Shown: positions 28,838-38,267, counted from the first letter of the stretch. The stretch is DNA of 64,000 bases from Mycolicibacterium holsaticum DSM 44478 = JCM 12374 (GCF_019645835.1 NZ_CP080998.1:4774001-4838000); one strand, 5' to 3'. A program made the numbers and translations. Notes: a model not told the origin generated them from the letters alone.

Positions 28838-29350
28838 ATGTCGCGACGCATGGAGTACACGATCGCGTTCGACGTGCCGGCGGCGAAGATGTACCAGGAC
28901 TTCACCAGCCGCGATTACTGGCACAGCCTGATGGCGGCGTACCGGCGGCTGACCCCGTCGAGAATCACCTCGTTCTCGTCCGATGAGCGGGGCACCGACA
29001 TCGTGTTCGTCCAGGAGATGCCGCGCTCGGAGCTGCCGTCGATCGCGCGCTCGGTGATCCCCGCCGACATGGTGATCACCCGCAGGCAGCATTTCGATCC
29101 GTTCGACCATGCGAAGAACCGGGCGGTCGGCACCTACGCGGCGTCGGTTCCGCGCGCGCCGGGCCGGTTCGGCGGGCGGTACTTCCTCACCGACACCGAC
29201 GCCGGCAGCCAGTTGCGGTTGGCCACCGTGTGCAAGGTGTCGATTCCGTTGGTCGGCGGTGCGCTCGAGGACCTGATCTTGCACCACATCACGTCGCTCT
29301 TCGACGCCGAGGAGGCCTTCGCCGCCGACTGGATCGCAAAGCACCACTAG
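28838..29350 (+). CDS. DUF2505 domain protein, second of tandem pair
   Basis: 170 residues from ATG 28838. Same architecture as its neighbour: MSRRMEYTIAFDVPAAKMYQ at the N-terminus and KVSIPLVGGALEDLILHHIT near the C-terminus, matching VPLVGGKIENFI of the first copy. Identity is low, so the duplication is old. It follows the first copy by 22 bases and is probably on the same transcript; an upstream in-frame reading from 28601 passes through the first gene in another frame and is a shadow. Confidence 0.87.
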   Translation: MSRRMEYTIAFDVPAAKMYQDFTSRDYWHSLMAAYRRLTPSRITSFSSDERGTDIVFVQEMPRSELPSIARSVIPADMVITRRQHFDPFDHAKNRAVGTYAASVPRAPGRFGGRYFLTDTDAGSQLRLATVCKVSIPLVGGALEDLILHHITSLFDAEEAFAADWIAKHH

Positions 29351-29425
29351 GCGCCCCGGTGTGAAACCCGGCCGGCATCGGCGTGGGTTCCGGAGAACCG
29401 CGCCGCCGCCCGTAAAATCAGGGCA

Positions 29426-30208
29426 ATGGGCGCCCCGATCGGCCAGCTCACACGGGGCACCACCGGTTTCAACAGGCTGCGCCGCAGCGATCGCTGGCTG
29501 ACCCATTCCCCTCGCGTGCGGGCGACGCTGCTGTCGGCCGTGCACCCGTTGGTGGTCGATCTGGGTTACGGCGCACGCCCGGTGACGACGCTCGAGATGG
29601 CCGCGCGGCTGCGGGTGGTGCGCGAAGACCTGCGCGTCGTCGGGTTGGAGATCGATCCCCAACGTGTGGTGTCGGCGTGCGCGGCCGGCGGCGACACCGT
29701 CGAATTCGCGCTCGGCGGTTTCGAATTGGCCGGTTTGCAGCCGGTGCTGGTGCGCGCGTTCAACGTGTTGCGCCAGTACCCCGCCGAGGCGGTGCCCGAG
29801 GCGTGGTCGCGGATGTCGGCGCAGTTGGCGCCCGGCGGGCTGATCGTCGACGGCACCTGCGACGAGCTCGGGCGCCGGTGCTGCTGGGTGCTGCTCGACG
29901 CCGACGGGCCGGTCAGCCTGACGCTGGCCTGCGATCCGTTCGCGATCCAGCGGCCGTCCGACCTCGCCGAACGGCTGCCCAAGGTGCTGATCCACCACAA
30001 CGTCGCGGGCCAGCCGATCCACACGCTGCTGACCGACGCCGACCGTGCGTGGGCCAGCGTCGCCGGCCACGGGGTGTTCGGGCCGCGGGTGCGCTGGCGG
30101 GCGATGCTGGATCTGCTGCGCGCGCAGGGCTTTCCGATCGAGCCGCCGCGGCGCCGGATGCGTGACGGCGTGCTGACCGTGCCGTGGGCGACGGTGTCAC
30201 CCGGCTAG
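29426..30208 (+). CDS. Class I SAM-dependent methyltransferase-like protein
   Basis: 260 residues from ATG 29426. LVVDLGYGARPVTTLEMAARL occupies the place of the SAM-binding glycine loop, reading DLGYG rather than the classical GxGxG, and LRVVGLEIDPQRV gives the acidic residue after strand 2. SAQLAPGGLIVDGTCDELGRR resembles motif III of class I methyltransferases, and the C-terminal 60 residues hold DADRAWASVAGHGVFGPRVRW. Substrate unknown. It stands nine bases before the nitrilase gene. Confidence 0.75.
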   Translation: MGAPIGQLTRGTTGFNRLRRSDRWLTHSPRVRATLLSAVHPLVVDLGYGARPVTTLEMAARLRVVREDLRVVGLEIDPQRVVSACAAGGDTVEFALGGFELAGLQPVLVRAFNVLRQYPAEAVPEAWSRMSAQLAPGGLIVDGTCDELGRRCCWVLLDADGPVSLTLACDPFAIQRPSDLAERLPKVLIHHNVAGQPIHTLLTDADRAWASVAGHGVFGPRVRWRAMLDLLRAQGFPIEPPRRRMRDGVLTVPWATVSPG

Positions 30209-30217
30209 ACTGGCTCC

Positions 30218-31033
30218 ATGCGGATTGCGTTGGCGCAGATCCATAGCGGCACCGAACCTTCGGCCAACCTGGGGCTGGTCGAGGAGTACACCCGCCGCGC
30301 CGCCGACGCGGGCGCACAGATGGTGTTGTTTCCCGAGGCCACGATGTGCCGGTTCGGGGTCCCGCTCGGCCCGATCGCCGAACCGCTCGACGGGTCGTGG
30401 GCATCCGGTGTGCGGGCCATCGCCGAGCGGGCGAGCATCGTCGTCGTCGCGGGCATGTTCGTGCCGGCGCCCGACGGGCGGGTGACCAACACGTTGATCG
30501 CGACCGGCCCCGACGTCGATGCGCACTACGACAAGATCTACCTCTACGACGCATTCGGCTTCGCCGAGTCCAAGACCGTCGCGCCGGGCCGCGAGCCGGT
30601 GGTCATCCAGGTCGACGGCGTGACCGTCGGCCTCACCCTGTGCTACGACGTCCGCTTCCCCGAGCTGTACGTCGAACTGGCCCGCCGCGGCGCACAGCTG
30701 TGCACCGTGCATGCCTCGTGGGGCAGCGGCGACGGCAAGCTCGACCAGTGGACGCTGCTGGCCCGGGCCCGCGCGATCGACACCACCGGCTTCGTCGCCG
30801 CCGTCGACCAGGCCTACCCGGGGGACGAAATCGCCGCCGTCGGCCCCACCGGGGTGGGCGGCAGCCTGGTCACCTCTCCGGTCGGCCAGGTGGTGGCCTC
30901 CGCGGGCGCCGACCCGCAGCTGCTCGTCACCGACATCGACCTGGCCGCCGCGGAGAAGACCCGCGCGACGATCGCGGTGATGAACAACCGCGCGGAGTTC
31001 ACTTCCTCAGGTAAGGCAGAATCGCGGGGATGA
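30218..31033 (+). CDS. Carbon-nitrogen hydrolase, nitrilase superfamily (Rv0480c-like)
   Basis: 271 residues. The catalytic Glu-Lys-Cys triad is complete: Glu in VLFPEATMCRFG, Lys in HYDKIYLYDAFGF, Cys in GLTLCYDVRFPELYVELA. The family hydrolyses amides; members close to this one remove damaged substrates such as deaminated glutathione, and an analogous role is possible but not shown. It overlaps the LmeA-like gene by 4 bases (ATGA). Confidence 0.92.
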   Translation: MRIALAQIHSGTEPSANLGLVEEYTRRAADAGAQMVLFPEATMCRFGVPLGPIAEPLDGSWASGVRAIAERASIVVVAGMFVPAPDGRVTNTLIATGPDVDAHYDKIYLYDAFGFAESKTVAPGREPVVIQVDGVTVGLTLCYDVRFPELYVELARRGAQLCTVHASWGSGDGKLDQWTLLARARAIDTTGFVAAVDQAYPGDEIAAVGPTGVGGSLVTSPVGQVVASAGADPQLLVTDIDLAAAEKTRATIAVMNNRAEFTSSGKAESRG

Positions 31034-31941
31034 CTGATCCGTGGTCCCGCCCGCAGCCGCCGGGCCCGCCGCCACAACAGCCCGGCCCACCGCCACCGAT
31101 GCCCCAGAATGGCCCGCCCCAGGGACCCCCGCCGCCAGCTCCGCAAGGACCGGCGGGACCGTCGGGGCCGCCTCCCGAAGATGACGCATCGCTGCTCGGC
31201 AAGCTCACCGGCCTGCTGCGCGACCCGCTGTCGATCGTGCTGGTCGTCGTCACCGTGTTGGCGCTGGCGTTCGCCGGGCTGCTCGCCGGTGAGCTCTACG
31301 CCCGCAACCGCGCCAACACCGTGGTGGCAGGGGTCGTGCAATGCGTGGTGCAGGACGAAGCCAGCGCCTCGTTCGGTGTCATGCCCCCGTTCCTGTGGCA
31401 GCACATGACCGGGCACTACACCAATATCCACATCGAGACCGCGGGCAACCAGGTCCGCGACGCCAAGGGGATGAAGGTGACCCTGACGATCACCGATGTG
31501 CGCCTGCAGGACACCGCGACCTCCAGCGGTTCGGTCGGCTCGCTGGTCGCCAACATCGACTGGACGTCAGAGGGTATCCGGCAGACGATCGCCGATTCGA
31601 TTCCGCTCGTCGGCGCGTTCGTCAACGGGGTGACGACCAATCCGTCCGAGGGCACCATCGAGCTGGAAGGGACGCTGGGCAGCATCAAGGCCAGGCCTGT
31701 GGTCGTCAACAGCGGAATCTCGCTGCAGGTCACCCAGCTCACCGGGCTGGGCTTCACCCTGCCTCGCGAGGTCGTGCAGCCGGCGTTGGACGCCTTCACC
31801 GCCTCGCTGACGGAGAACTACCCGATGGGCATCTCCGCGGATTCGGTGCAGGTCACCGATTCCGGTGTGGTGAGCCAGTTCTCCACAAAGAACGCGTCGA
31901 TGCCGAAGGGCGAACAAGACCCCTGCTTCGCGCGGCTGTAG
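31030..31941 (+). CDS. LmeA-like phospholipid-binding protein with proline-rich N-terminus (DUF2993)
   Basis: 303 residues. The first 50 residues are almost only Pro, Gly and Gln (PPGPPPQQPGPPPPMPQ), followed by a charged segment, one membrane helix (SIVLVVVTVLALAFAGLLAG) and an exported DUF2993 domain of about 210 residues with beta-rich repeats (IHIETAGNQVRDAKGMKVTL). LmeA proteins bind phospholipid and help in lipomannan/LAM elongation. Its stop lies four bases from the convergent zinc-ribbon gene, leaving no room for a separate terminator. Confidence 0.85.
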   Translation: MTDPWSRPQPPGPPPQQPGPPPPMPQNGPPQGPPPPAPQGPAGPSGPPPEDDASLLGKLTGLLRDPLSIVLVVVTVLALAFAGLLAGELYARNRANTVVAGVVQCVVQDEASASFGVMPPFLWQHMTGHYTNIHIETAGNQVRDAKGMKVTLTITDVRLQDTATSSGSVGSLVANIDWTSEGIRQTIADSIPLVGAFVNGVTTNPSEGTIELEGTLGSIKARPVVVNSGISLQVTQLTGLGFTLPREVVQPALDAFTASLTENYPMGISADSVQVTDSGVVSQFSTKNASMPKGEQDPCFARL

Positions 31942-31945
31942 AACC

Positions 31946-33712
31946 TCAGCCGCTCAGGTCGCGCCACCGAAAGCTGTTGACGTACTTACCCATATCCATG
32001 GCGAGTTGAAGGTTGGCCGCCGACGGGTGGCCGGGGCCGTCGTCGGGGGTGAACTCGCGGTAGGGGCCGACCGCGGCGGCCACCAACGCGTAGTCGTACT
32101 TGACGGCGACCATGACGATCAGCCGTAGCCTGCCGTAGGCCGCGTAATCGTCGACCACGACGCCGTAGCCGGGTTCGTATCCCACCATGGCGTTGGGGAT
32201 CTCGTAATCGACCTCGGCGTCCGGGAACCGCTCGCGGATCAGGTCCTGGGCGATCTGTTCGGCCGACTGGTCGTGTGCGGGCATCCCGAACAGGTACATG
32301 GTGCCGGTGTCGCCGCCGACGAAATCCAGCGTGACGCCGTCGGGTTCCAGCGTCGCCTCGTAAGCCGTTCCCGGGCCGGGGTATTGGACGGTGAACGCGC
32401 CGTCGCTGGCGACGAACCGCGGGTTGGACTCGACCTGTTCGCCGAACGGTGGGCTCCCGCAGTCCGGCGGGCAGACGAACGCCGCGGGCGGCGCGGTGAG
32501 CAACGCCGCGGCGGTCAACCCGCCCGCGGCCGCGACGCCGACGCCGGCCGCCAGCACCGTGAGCACCCTGGCCAGGCTGGTGGGACGCGTCGGCACATCC
32601 GCGCGGCGCGCGGCGCGCGAGGTACGCGAGGCCGCGCTGCTGGCCGCCCCGCAGTTCGGGCAGAACGCGGTGTCGGCGACGACGTGCCCGCAGTGCGCAC
32701 ACAGCACCCGCCGGTCGGGATCCGCAGCGTGGTCGGCGTGGTGCAGCAGCATGTCCTGCAACCCGATCCGCAACGCCAACAGCGCGAGCACCGCGATCAC
32801 CACGTGCAGGGCGAGGTGCTGGCCGTGCAACAGCGGGGAGACCTCGAGCAGCCCCGAGGCGGCGTAAAGCCCAAGCGCCACAACGATACTGATGACGATC
32901 GCCCGCGTCCGCCCCGACCACAGCGCGGCGCCGACGAGGCCGCCGATCGCCGCGGCGGTCACCGGGATCGCGGCGCCCACGATCCCGGCCTGCACCAGCA
33001 GCCCGCTCAGCGGCCAGTCCTCGGCGGTGAGACCCATGGTGAACTGCGGCGCCAGCCGGGTCATGGTGGCCGCCGCGCTGAAGGCGAGCGCGCTCAAGGA
33101 CCCGAGTGCGAACCCGTCCAAGGGTTCTCTGCCGGGTTGGCGGATCAGCCGTACCGCGGCCACCGGGACGAGCATCAGGACGGCGCCCACGGTCGGTATC
33201 GCGACGCCGAGCACGTAGGCCCGCTCGTCGGTCTCCGGGCCGAACAGGGCGATGTCGTAGGCGTCGGCGAACGCCACCCCGATGAACCAGGCCCATCCGA
33301 CACCGATGCCGATCGCCGACACCGAGGTCAGCACCAGCGAGCGAATCGGCAGATCGCGATGGGCGTCGGCCTCGTACAGATACAGCGCCACCACGAAGAG
33401 CAACCCGAGCGCGCTCACCACGATCAACGGCGCCTGCCAACGCAACAGCGCCAACCCGACCGCCGTCGCCACCAGCACGGTCAACGCCACGCCGAACGGT
33501 GCGCGGGAGCGACGCGGCAGGTGCGGGAACAGCGAACTGGTCACCGCCGGCCGCAGCACCGACTCCCCTGGCGCCGCCGCGTAGCTGCCCAGCCGCAGCC
33601 GGCCGCGCCGAGCCGAACGCGGTGCCCCGCAGGTGCCGCAGAATGTCGCGCCCGGCCCGTCGGCGCGGCACGCCGGGCAAGCCTGGGCAGCCGCGTCGTC
33701 TCCGGTGCTCAC
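31946..33712 (-). CDS. Multi-pass membrane protein with two zinc ribbons
   Basis: 588 residues from GTG 33712. An N-terminal zinc ribbon (CPACRADGPGATFCGTCGAP) precedes about nine transmembrane helices, then a second ribbon VLCAHCGHVVADTAFCPNCGA, one more helix and a C-terminal soluble domain of about 170 residues outside the membrane (FVCPPDCGSPPFGEQVES onward). The soluble part resembles PsbP-like/LpqN-type secreted domains. The GTG overlaps the stop of the sedolisin gene, so the two are coupled. Function unknown. Confidence 0.78.
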   Translation of the reverse strand: MSTGDDAAAQACPACRADGPGATFCGTCGAPRSARRGRLRLGSYAAAPGESVLRPAVTSSLFPHLPRRSRAPFGVALTVLVATAVGLALLRWQAPLIVVSALGLLFVVALYLYEADAHRDLPIRSLVLTSVSAIGIGVGWAWFIGVAFADAYDIALFGPETDERAYVLGVAIPTVGAVLMLVPVAAVRLIRQPGREPLDGFALGSLSALAFSAAATMTRLAPQFTMGLTAEDWPLSGLLVQAGIVGAAIPVTAAAIGGLVGAALWSGRTRAIVISIVVALGLYAASGLLEVSPLLHGQHLALHVVIAVLALLALRIGLQDMLLHHADHAADPDRRVLCAHCGHVVADTAFCPNCGAASSAASRTSRAARRADVPTRPTSLARVLTVLAAGVGVAAAGGLTAAALLTAPPAAFVCPPDCGSPPFGEQVESNPRFVASDGAFTVQYPGPGTAYEATLEPDGVTLDFVGGDTGTMYLFGMPAHDQSAEQIAQDLIRERFPDAEVDYEIPNAMVGYEPGYGVVVDDYAAYGRLRLIVMVAVKYDYALVAAAVGPYREFTPDDGPGHPSAANLQLAMDMGKYVNSFRWRDLSG

Positions 33713-35343
33713 CGCGGGGCCGTCCCCCTCTGCAGGTCCAGGAGGTTGCGCGCCAGGTTGTAGGTGTTGGGGCTGCCCAGACCGGTGACCAGGTCATAGC
33801 CCGGTTGGGTGAGGTCGACGTTGTTACCGCCGCGGCGCACGTCGCGGAACCCTGGCAGGTTCGAACCGGCCGCCACCCGGTACAGCTGCGGGTTGAGGTT
33901 GCCCAGCGGGCGCCCGCCGTTGGCGACGATGTACTGGTTCATCAGCACGGTCAGCGCGGCCCAGATCGGCGCGGCCTGCGACGTGCCGCCGCCGAGCACC
34001 TCGGTGCCCTGGTAGATGAACCGCACTCCGGTGAACGGGTCGGCGACCGCGGCGACGTCGGGTGAGAGCCGCCTGCCCTCGGTGTCGCGATCCACCGACA
34101 GGTGCTGCTGCCAGTGCGGCCGGTCGAACAGCTGCGACACCCCACCGCTACTGCCATGCGACAGCGGCGAATCCACCCACGCGTGCTCGGCGCGCCACTG
34201 GCCGCGCGGACCCGTCGACAGCGTGGTGCCCCCGACCGCGGTCATGGTCGGCAGCGACGAGATGGAGTCCAGGCCGACGTCATCTGAGCCCGGCGGCGAC
34301 GACCACTCGTCACCGCCCTTGCATTCCAGCCCGCCGTTGTCGCCGCTGGCGTCGAACGCCGACGTGCCGCGCTCCTGGGCGGCCGTCAACGCCGCCTGCA
34401 CCGGAGCCAGATCCGCTGCGGTCACCAGTTTTTCGCAACCCCACCCGATGGACAGGCTCCATACCGCGCCGGGGAACTGCCGGTCGACCGACTCGAACAG
34501 CTGACCGATCTTCTCGTAGGCGCCGTCGCCCTCCACGGTCGGTCGGGCGTTGACCACCACGAGCTGCGCGTCGGGCGCGATGGCGTGGGCCACTTGAAGG
34601 TCCATCGCGGTCTCGCCGCGTGACTCTTCGGGTTTCCCGCCGACCCAGACCGGCGTGAACCGCGGCAACCCGGACGTGTCGGCGAACTGATCGAGGTCGT
34701 CCTGCTCGGCGCCGTCGAACGCGAAGAACACGATCGTCGAGCCCTTGCCGGTGAAACCCTTGTCGGCGAGCGGGGACGCGTTGTACGCCTCGAGCAGACC
34801 CCGCGGCGTCAGCCCGCCCTTGGGCACGTCGAGCGGAAGAAAGCCGGGGTTCTTGGTGTAGTGCGGCGTGTAGCTCATGATCCGGCCGACCTCGGTGACC
34901 GATCCGCGCAGCGGCCCCGGCACCGACGGCTGCTGCGGCGACGCGTAGAACACCTGATCCTTGGGGCCCCGGTAGTCCCGCACGGGTACGTCGAACGCCC
35001 GCGCGACGTTGTCGGCGGCGCCTTGGACGATTGCCCAGCGGTCACCGTGGCGCCAGCGCACCCACAGGTCGCGCGCCCCGGCCCACTCCATCAACGCATC
35101 CGGTGCGTCGGCACCAGCGAGCGTGACGGTCAGTTGCGTGTCAGCCGAGCGCGACGGACCCAGATCGGTCGAACTGCCCAGCAGCGCCGCATACGGACCG
35201 GTGATCACCGCCGAAGTGCGCGTCGCGCACGCCGCAGACGCCGCGATCAGCAGCGCGGCGACCAAGAGGGCCGAAACCCGGCGCCTACTGCCCCCGAGGA
35301 CCGTGATGGCGGCCAGGCGTGGGGCCTTCAGGCGTCGGAGCAT
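33709..35343 (-). CDS. Sedolisin-type S53 serine-carboxyl peptidase, putative lipoprotein
   Basis: 544 residues. A signal segment RRRVSALLVAALLIAASAAC ends in a lipobox-like Cys. Residues about 50-190 form the activation (pro-kumamolisin) domain, and the rest is catalytic: Glu and Asp in RGETAMDLQVAHAIAP (E-x3-D), the oxyanion Asp in FDASGDNGGLECKG, and the Ser in VLGGGTSQAAPIWAAL. All key residues are present. The start at 35343 overlaps the lipoprotein gene by 59 bases, so a start a little further in is possible. Likely acts outside the membrane at acid pH. Confidence 0.88.
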   Translation of the reverse strand: MLRRLKAPRLAAITVLGGSRRRVSALLVAALLIAASAACATRTSAVITGPYAALLGSSTDLGPSRSADTQLTVTLAGADAPDALMEWAGARDLWVRWRHGDRWAIVQGAADNVARAFDVPVRDYRGPKDQVFYASPQQPSVPGPLRGSVTEVGRIMSYTPHYTKNPGFLPLDVPKGGLTPRGLLEAYNASPLADKGFTGKGSTIVFFAFDGAEQDDLDQFADTSGLPRFTPVWVGGKPEESRGETAMDLQVAHAIAPDAQLVVVNARPTVEGDGAYEKIGQLFESVDRQFPGAVWSLSIGWGCEKLVTAADLAPVQAALTAAQERGTSAFDASGDNGGLECKGGDEWSSPPGSDDVGLDSISSLPTMTAVGGTTLSTGPRGQWRAEHAWVDSPLSHGSSGGVSQLFDRPHWQQHLSVDRDTEGRRLSPDVAAVADPFTGVRFIYQGTEVLGGGTSQAAPIWAALTVLMNQYIVANGGRPLGNLNPQLYRVAAGSNLPGFRDVRRGGNNVDLTQPGYDLVTGLGSPNTYNLARNLLDLQRGTAPR

Positions 35344-35569
35344 GAACGGTCGGCGAGAACGGGTTCGGGTTGTTCGGATCGATGCGAGGCGCCTTCTCGG
35401 TCGGGGAGACCGGCGCCGGAGCCGACGTCGTCGTGGACGTGGTGGTCGTCGTCTCGGGGGCCTTCTCCTCGTCGCTGGAGCAGCCTGCGGTCAAGGCGCC
35501 CATGGCGATGACAGCACCCATGCCGACGACAGCTGCGAGCTGCCGAGGTCGACGATTCAGTTCAGTCAT
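35285..35569 (-). CDS. Small putative lipoprotein
   Basis: 94 residues: basic start [14 protein letters not shown], hydrophobic core VVGMGAVIAMGALTAGCSS with a lipobox (LTAGC), then a Thr/Ser/Pro-rich, disordered tail (ETTTTTSTTTSAPAPV). No folded domain is visible. Its 3' end overlaps the sedolisin gene, which suggests the two are expressed together, perhaps as a surface pair. Confidence 0.72.
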   Translation of the reverse strand: MTELNRRPRQLAAVVGMGAVIAMGALTAGCSSDEEKAPETTTTTSTTTSAPAPVSPTEKAPRIDPNNPNPFSPTVHAPTPEGPTPGRHHGPRGQ

Positions 35570-35640
35570 GTTCTGATCCTATCCGTGTGCTCGCGTTTGA
35601 CGGCAGCAAATTATTCGTCCCGTAAATTAACTCGTTTATC

Positions 35641-36333
35641 CTACTTGATTCCGTCGAGTACTGCCCGGGTGCCGGAGAGGCCCAGCCGGGCCGCGCCGGC
35701 GTCGAGCATCGCGACGGCGTCTGCCGCCGTGCGAATACCTCCGCTCGCCTTCACCCTGACCTGCGGCCCTACTGCGGCGACCATGGCTTCGACGGCCCGC
35801 ACCGACGCACCGCCTGCAGGGTGGAAACCGGTGGAGGTTTTCACGAAGTCCGCGCCCGCGTCGGCGGCGGCCACACACGTCTCGGTGAGGATGCGCTCTC
35901 CGGCCAGTTCTAGCAACGCCGCGGACTCGATGATCACCTTCACCAGGATCGGTATGCCCGCGGCGGCCCGGACGGCGGCTTGCACCGCGGCGATGTCGGC
36001 GCGTACCGCCCCGAAGTCACCCGACACCGCGGCGCCGACGTCGATCACCATGTCGATCTCGTCGGCGCCTTCGGCCACCGCGAGCCGGGCCTCCTCGGCC
36101 TTGACGGTCGAAAGGTGTTTGCCTGACGGAAATCCGACCACCGCGCAGATCTTCTGGGCGCCCGATCGCGCGCGCGCCGCCACCGAAACCATCGACGGTG
36201 ACACGCACAGCGCGTACACCCCCAACTGCGCGCCCTCATCGGCCAGCCGCGCGACGTCGGCCGCGGTGGCCTCGGGTTTGAGCAGGGTGTGGTCGACCAG
36301 CGCGGCCACGTCCGCGCGACGGTAGGTGCCCAC
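35641..36333 (-). CDS. deoC: Deoxyribose-phosphate aldolase
   Basis: Splits 2-deoxyribose 5-phosphate to acetaldehyde and glyceraldehyde 3-phosphate. 230 residues from GTG 36333, just after the stop of the DUF2599 gene; a longer frame would overlap that gene by 200 bases. Motifs are [44 protein letters not shown], the Schiff-base Lys in ILVKVIIES, and [15 protein letters not shown] followed by [15 protein letters not shown]. Confidence 0.96.
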   Translation of the reverse strand: MGTYRRADVAALVDHTLLKPEATAADVARLADEGAQLGVYALCVSPSMVSVAARARSGAQKICAVVGFPSGKHLSTVKAEEARLAVAEGADEIDMVIDVGAAVSGDFGAVRADIAAVQAAVRAAAGIPILVKVIIESAALLELAGERILTETCVAAADAGADFVKTSTGFHPAGGASVRAVEAMVAAVGPQVRVKASGGIRTAADAVAMLDAGAARLGLSGTRAVLDGIK

Positions 36334-36335
36334 CG

Positions 36336-36752
36336 CTAGAACGGCTCTTCGGTACCGCCGGGGTTGCACCCCGCGGCGACCATCGCGTCGAAACCGACCT
36401 CGGGCCGCCACGGTTCCAGGTTCCAGCTCGACTTGCCCGGCTCCGCGAGTTCGGCGTAGTACCAGTGGCATTCGAATTGCGACCGCATACCGGGGAGGTC
36501 GGCGTCCGGGGAAAGCGCCAGCACCTCGGCCCACGCCTCGTCGGGACCCACGGGGCTGCCCAGGGTGGCGGCTTCACGCCCGGCGTCGGTGGGATAGACC
36601 CGCAGGCTCGACAGATCGCCCCACTTCGCCCATTCGACGTCCTCGACGTACGGCGGGGCCGGCGCCGCCGGGGCGGCGGAGACAGCGGGCGCGAACGCGA
36701 CGGCCCCCAGCACACCGCCCGCCGCGACGGCGAGCGTCAGCAGCGGGCGCAC
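36336..36752 (-). CDS. Secreted DUF2599-type protein (Rv0477-like)
   Basis: 138 residues with a cleavable Sec signal peptide ([23 protein letters not shown] followed by an Ala/Pro-rich start). The mature region has [20 protein letters not shown] and a pair of cysteines ([12 protein letters not shown] and [10 protein letters not shown]) that could form one disulfide outside the cell. The GTG start shares one base with the stop of the DUF2516 gene. Function unknown. Confidence 0.85.
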   Translation of the reverse strand: MRPLLTLAVAAGGVLGAVAFAPAVSAAPAAPAPPYVEDVEWAKWGDLSSLRVYPTDAGREAATLGSPVGPDEAWAEVLALSPDADLPGMRSQFECHWYYAELAEPGKSSWNLEPWRPEVGFDAMVAAGCNPGGTEEPF

Positions 36753-37033
36753 TACCGGGACTTTCCCTGGACTTCCAGGATCTTGGGCCGCACGTCAACC
36801 AGGTAGACGCCGGCGGCCACGGCCGCGATGGCCGTGCCCATGATGCCCAGCACCAGCGCCAGCAACCCGCTGATGCCGAGGATCACCAGCCACACCGGCT
36901 TGGTCAGCTTGTCGACGGCCGTGTAGGCGTCGGGGCGCTGCATGGCGGCGTGCACGAACGCGTACACGACCGTCGCCAGCACGGCGATCTGCAAAAAGAA
37001 GAGGACGTAACCCACTAGGCCTTCGAGCTGCAC
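36752..37033 (-). CDS. DUF2516 membrane protein (Rv0476-like)
   Basis: 93 residues from GTG 37033 with two to three membrane helices: [20 protein letters not shown], then [20 protein letters not shown] and [19 protein letters not shown]. The order helix, short polar [11 protein letters not shown] loop, helix pair is typical of DUF2516. It lies between hbhA and the DUF2599 protein, as in other mycobacteria. Confidence 0.87.
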   Translation of the reverse strand: MQLEGLVGYVLFFLQIAVLATVVYAFVHAAMQRPDAYTAVDKLTKPVWLVILGISGLLALVLGIMGTAIAAVAAGVYLVDVRPKILEVQGKSR

Positions 37034-37080
37034 GAGCTAAGCCTATGCGGGTTACGCCCTCTGGGCGAATTTCCGTCGAA

Positions 37081-37701
37081 CTACTTCTGGGTGACCTTCT
37101 TGGCCGCGGCCTTCTTCGCAGGCGCCTTCTTGGCCGGGGTCTTCTTGGCCGGCGCCTTCTTGGCGGCCTTCTTGACCGGGGCCGCACCCTTCTCGGCCTT
37201 CTTCGGCAACTCGACGCCGACCAGCTTGGCGGCACGCTCACCGACGGCGCGGGTCTGCGCGGCGACGTTGCCCAGCGCCTCCTGGGTCAGCTCGACGGCC
37301 TGGTCGGTGTAGCCCTCGACGCGGCCGGCCGCATCGGAGAAGCCGGGCTGGCTGCGCAACCGCTCCAGCGCGACCTCGCCACGCTCGATGAGCTTGTTGT
37401 AGGTGCTCTGCGCGGCCTCTGCATAGGTCTCGGCGAACTTGCGCAGTTCGTCGCTGCTCAGCCGGTCACGCAGCTCACCGACGTGCGACGGCAGCTCTTC
37501 CTGCAGCTTGTTGATGCGCGCGCGGCGCTCCTCGACGGTGCTGCGGGCGTCGCTGCGGGCGTCGTCGGCACGCTCACGCAGGGTCGCGACGATCTCGTTG
37601 ACCCGCTCCAGCGCCAGGTCGGCGGCGCCCACCGCGGCGAGCAGCGGGGCCTTCAGGTCGTCGGCGGTCGGCTGGTTCTTGGCCGGGGTGTTCTTGGCCA
37701 T
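37081..37701 (-). CDS. hbhA: Heparin-binding haemagglutinin
   Basis: 206 residues from ATG 37701. The first 110 residues are a long alpha-helical coiled-coil-type region ([21 protein letters not shown]), and the last 50 carry Lys/Ala/Pro repeats of the form KKAPAKK, the heparan-sulfate-binding tail that is methylated in pathogenic species. The protein is a surface adhesin, though in non-pathogens it may act in lipid inclusion or growth. The Lys-rich end makes it easy to recognise. It follows the XRE regulator by 63 bases. Confidence 0.95.
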   Translation of the reverse strand: MAKNTPAKNQPTADDLKAPLLAAVGAADLALERVNEIVATLRERADDARSDARSTVEERRARINKLQEELPSHVGELRDRLSSDELRKFAETYAEAAQSTYNKLIERGEVALERLRSQPGFSDAAGRVEGYTDQAVELTQEALGNVAAQTRAVGERAAKLVGVELPKKAEKGAAPVKKAAKKAPAKKTPAKKAPAKKAAAKKVTQK

Positions 37702-37764
37702 GGTGGTTGTTCCTTTCGAAGTTGGTTGTGTCACTGCAGGTATGGAGTGGTCAGTCGAAATGGC

Positions 37765-38178
37765 TCAATCAGTCGGCTCCTCATCTGCCTGGCTGGCTTC
37801 GGCTTCGTTCTGCTGACAAAACGACGTGTAGATGTCGAGCAGCACTTGCTTCTGCCGCTCGGTGATCGCCGAGTCGGTGATGATGGCGTCGCGGACCTCA
37901 CTGGTCTCGCTCGGCTCGAGGATCCCGGCCCGCACGTAGAGCACTTCGGCAGAGACGCGCAGCGCCTTGGCGATCTGGTTGAGCACGTCGGCGGAGGGTT
38001 TGCGCAATCCCCGCTCGATCTGGCTGAGGTAGGGATTGCTGACACCGGCCTTCTCGGCCAGCTGGCGCACGGATACCTGTGCAGCCTCGCGTTGGGTGCG
38101 AATGAAGCTGCCGATGTCCTGAGCAGCGTTCTGCGCAGCGCTGGACACGACGACGGCAAGGTTGTCGTCTTGCGACAT
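37765..38178 (-). CDS. XRE-family transcriptional regulator (Rv0474-like)
   Basis: 137 residues from ATG 38178. The helix-turn-helix is IGSFIRTQREAAQVSVRQLA then EKAGVSNPYLSQIERGLRKPS, similar to ClgR/PopR-type regulators, followed by a C-terminal helical region (ITERQKQVLLDIYTSFCQQN) and an acidic tail. It precedes hbhA and may regulate it and itself through the inverted repeats at 38234-38262. Confidence 0.88.
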   Translation of the reverse strand: MSQDDNLAVVVSSAAQNAAQDIGSFIRTQREAAQVSVRQLAEKAGVSNPYLSQIERGLRKPSADVLNQIAKALRVSAEVLYVRAGILEPSETSEVRDAIITDSAITERQKQVLLDIYTSFCQQNEAEASQADEEPTD

Positions 38179-38233
38179 GCGAGGCCCCCTCGTGCGTTGG
38201 GTATCCAAATACGACAACACCAGACTACGACGG

Positions 38234-38262
38234 AGTGCTAACTTTTGCAAGCACTAGTTAGC
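38234..38262. promoter_or_regulatory. Overlapping inverted repeats upstream of the XRE regulator
   Basis: AGTGCT (38234-38239) pairs with AGCACT (38250-38255), and GCTAAC (38237-38242) pairs with GTTAGC (38257-38262). The two repeats interleave in an AT-richer block 56-84 bases upstream of the regulator ATG. This is where a self-binding XRE dimer would be expected; evidence is the symmetry only. Confidence 0.4.
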
Positions 38263-38267
38263 GCAGG

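Noticed and set aside
35641-36534. Longer deoC frame starting at 36534.
   Set aside because: It would overlap the DUF2599 gene by about 200 bases; the GTG at 36333 gives the usual DeoC N-terminus.
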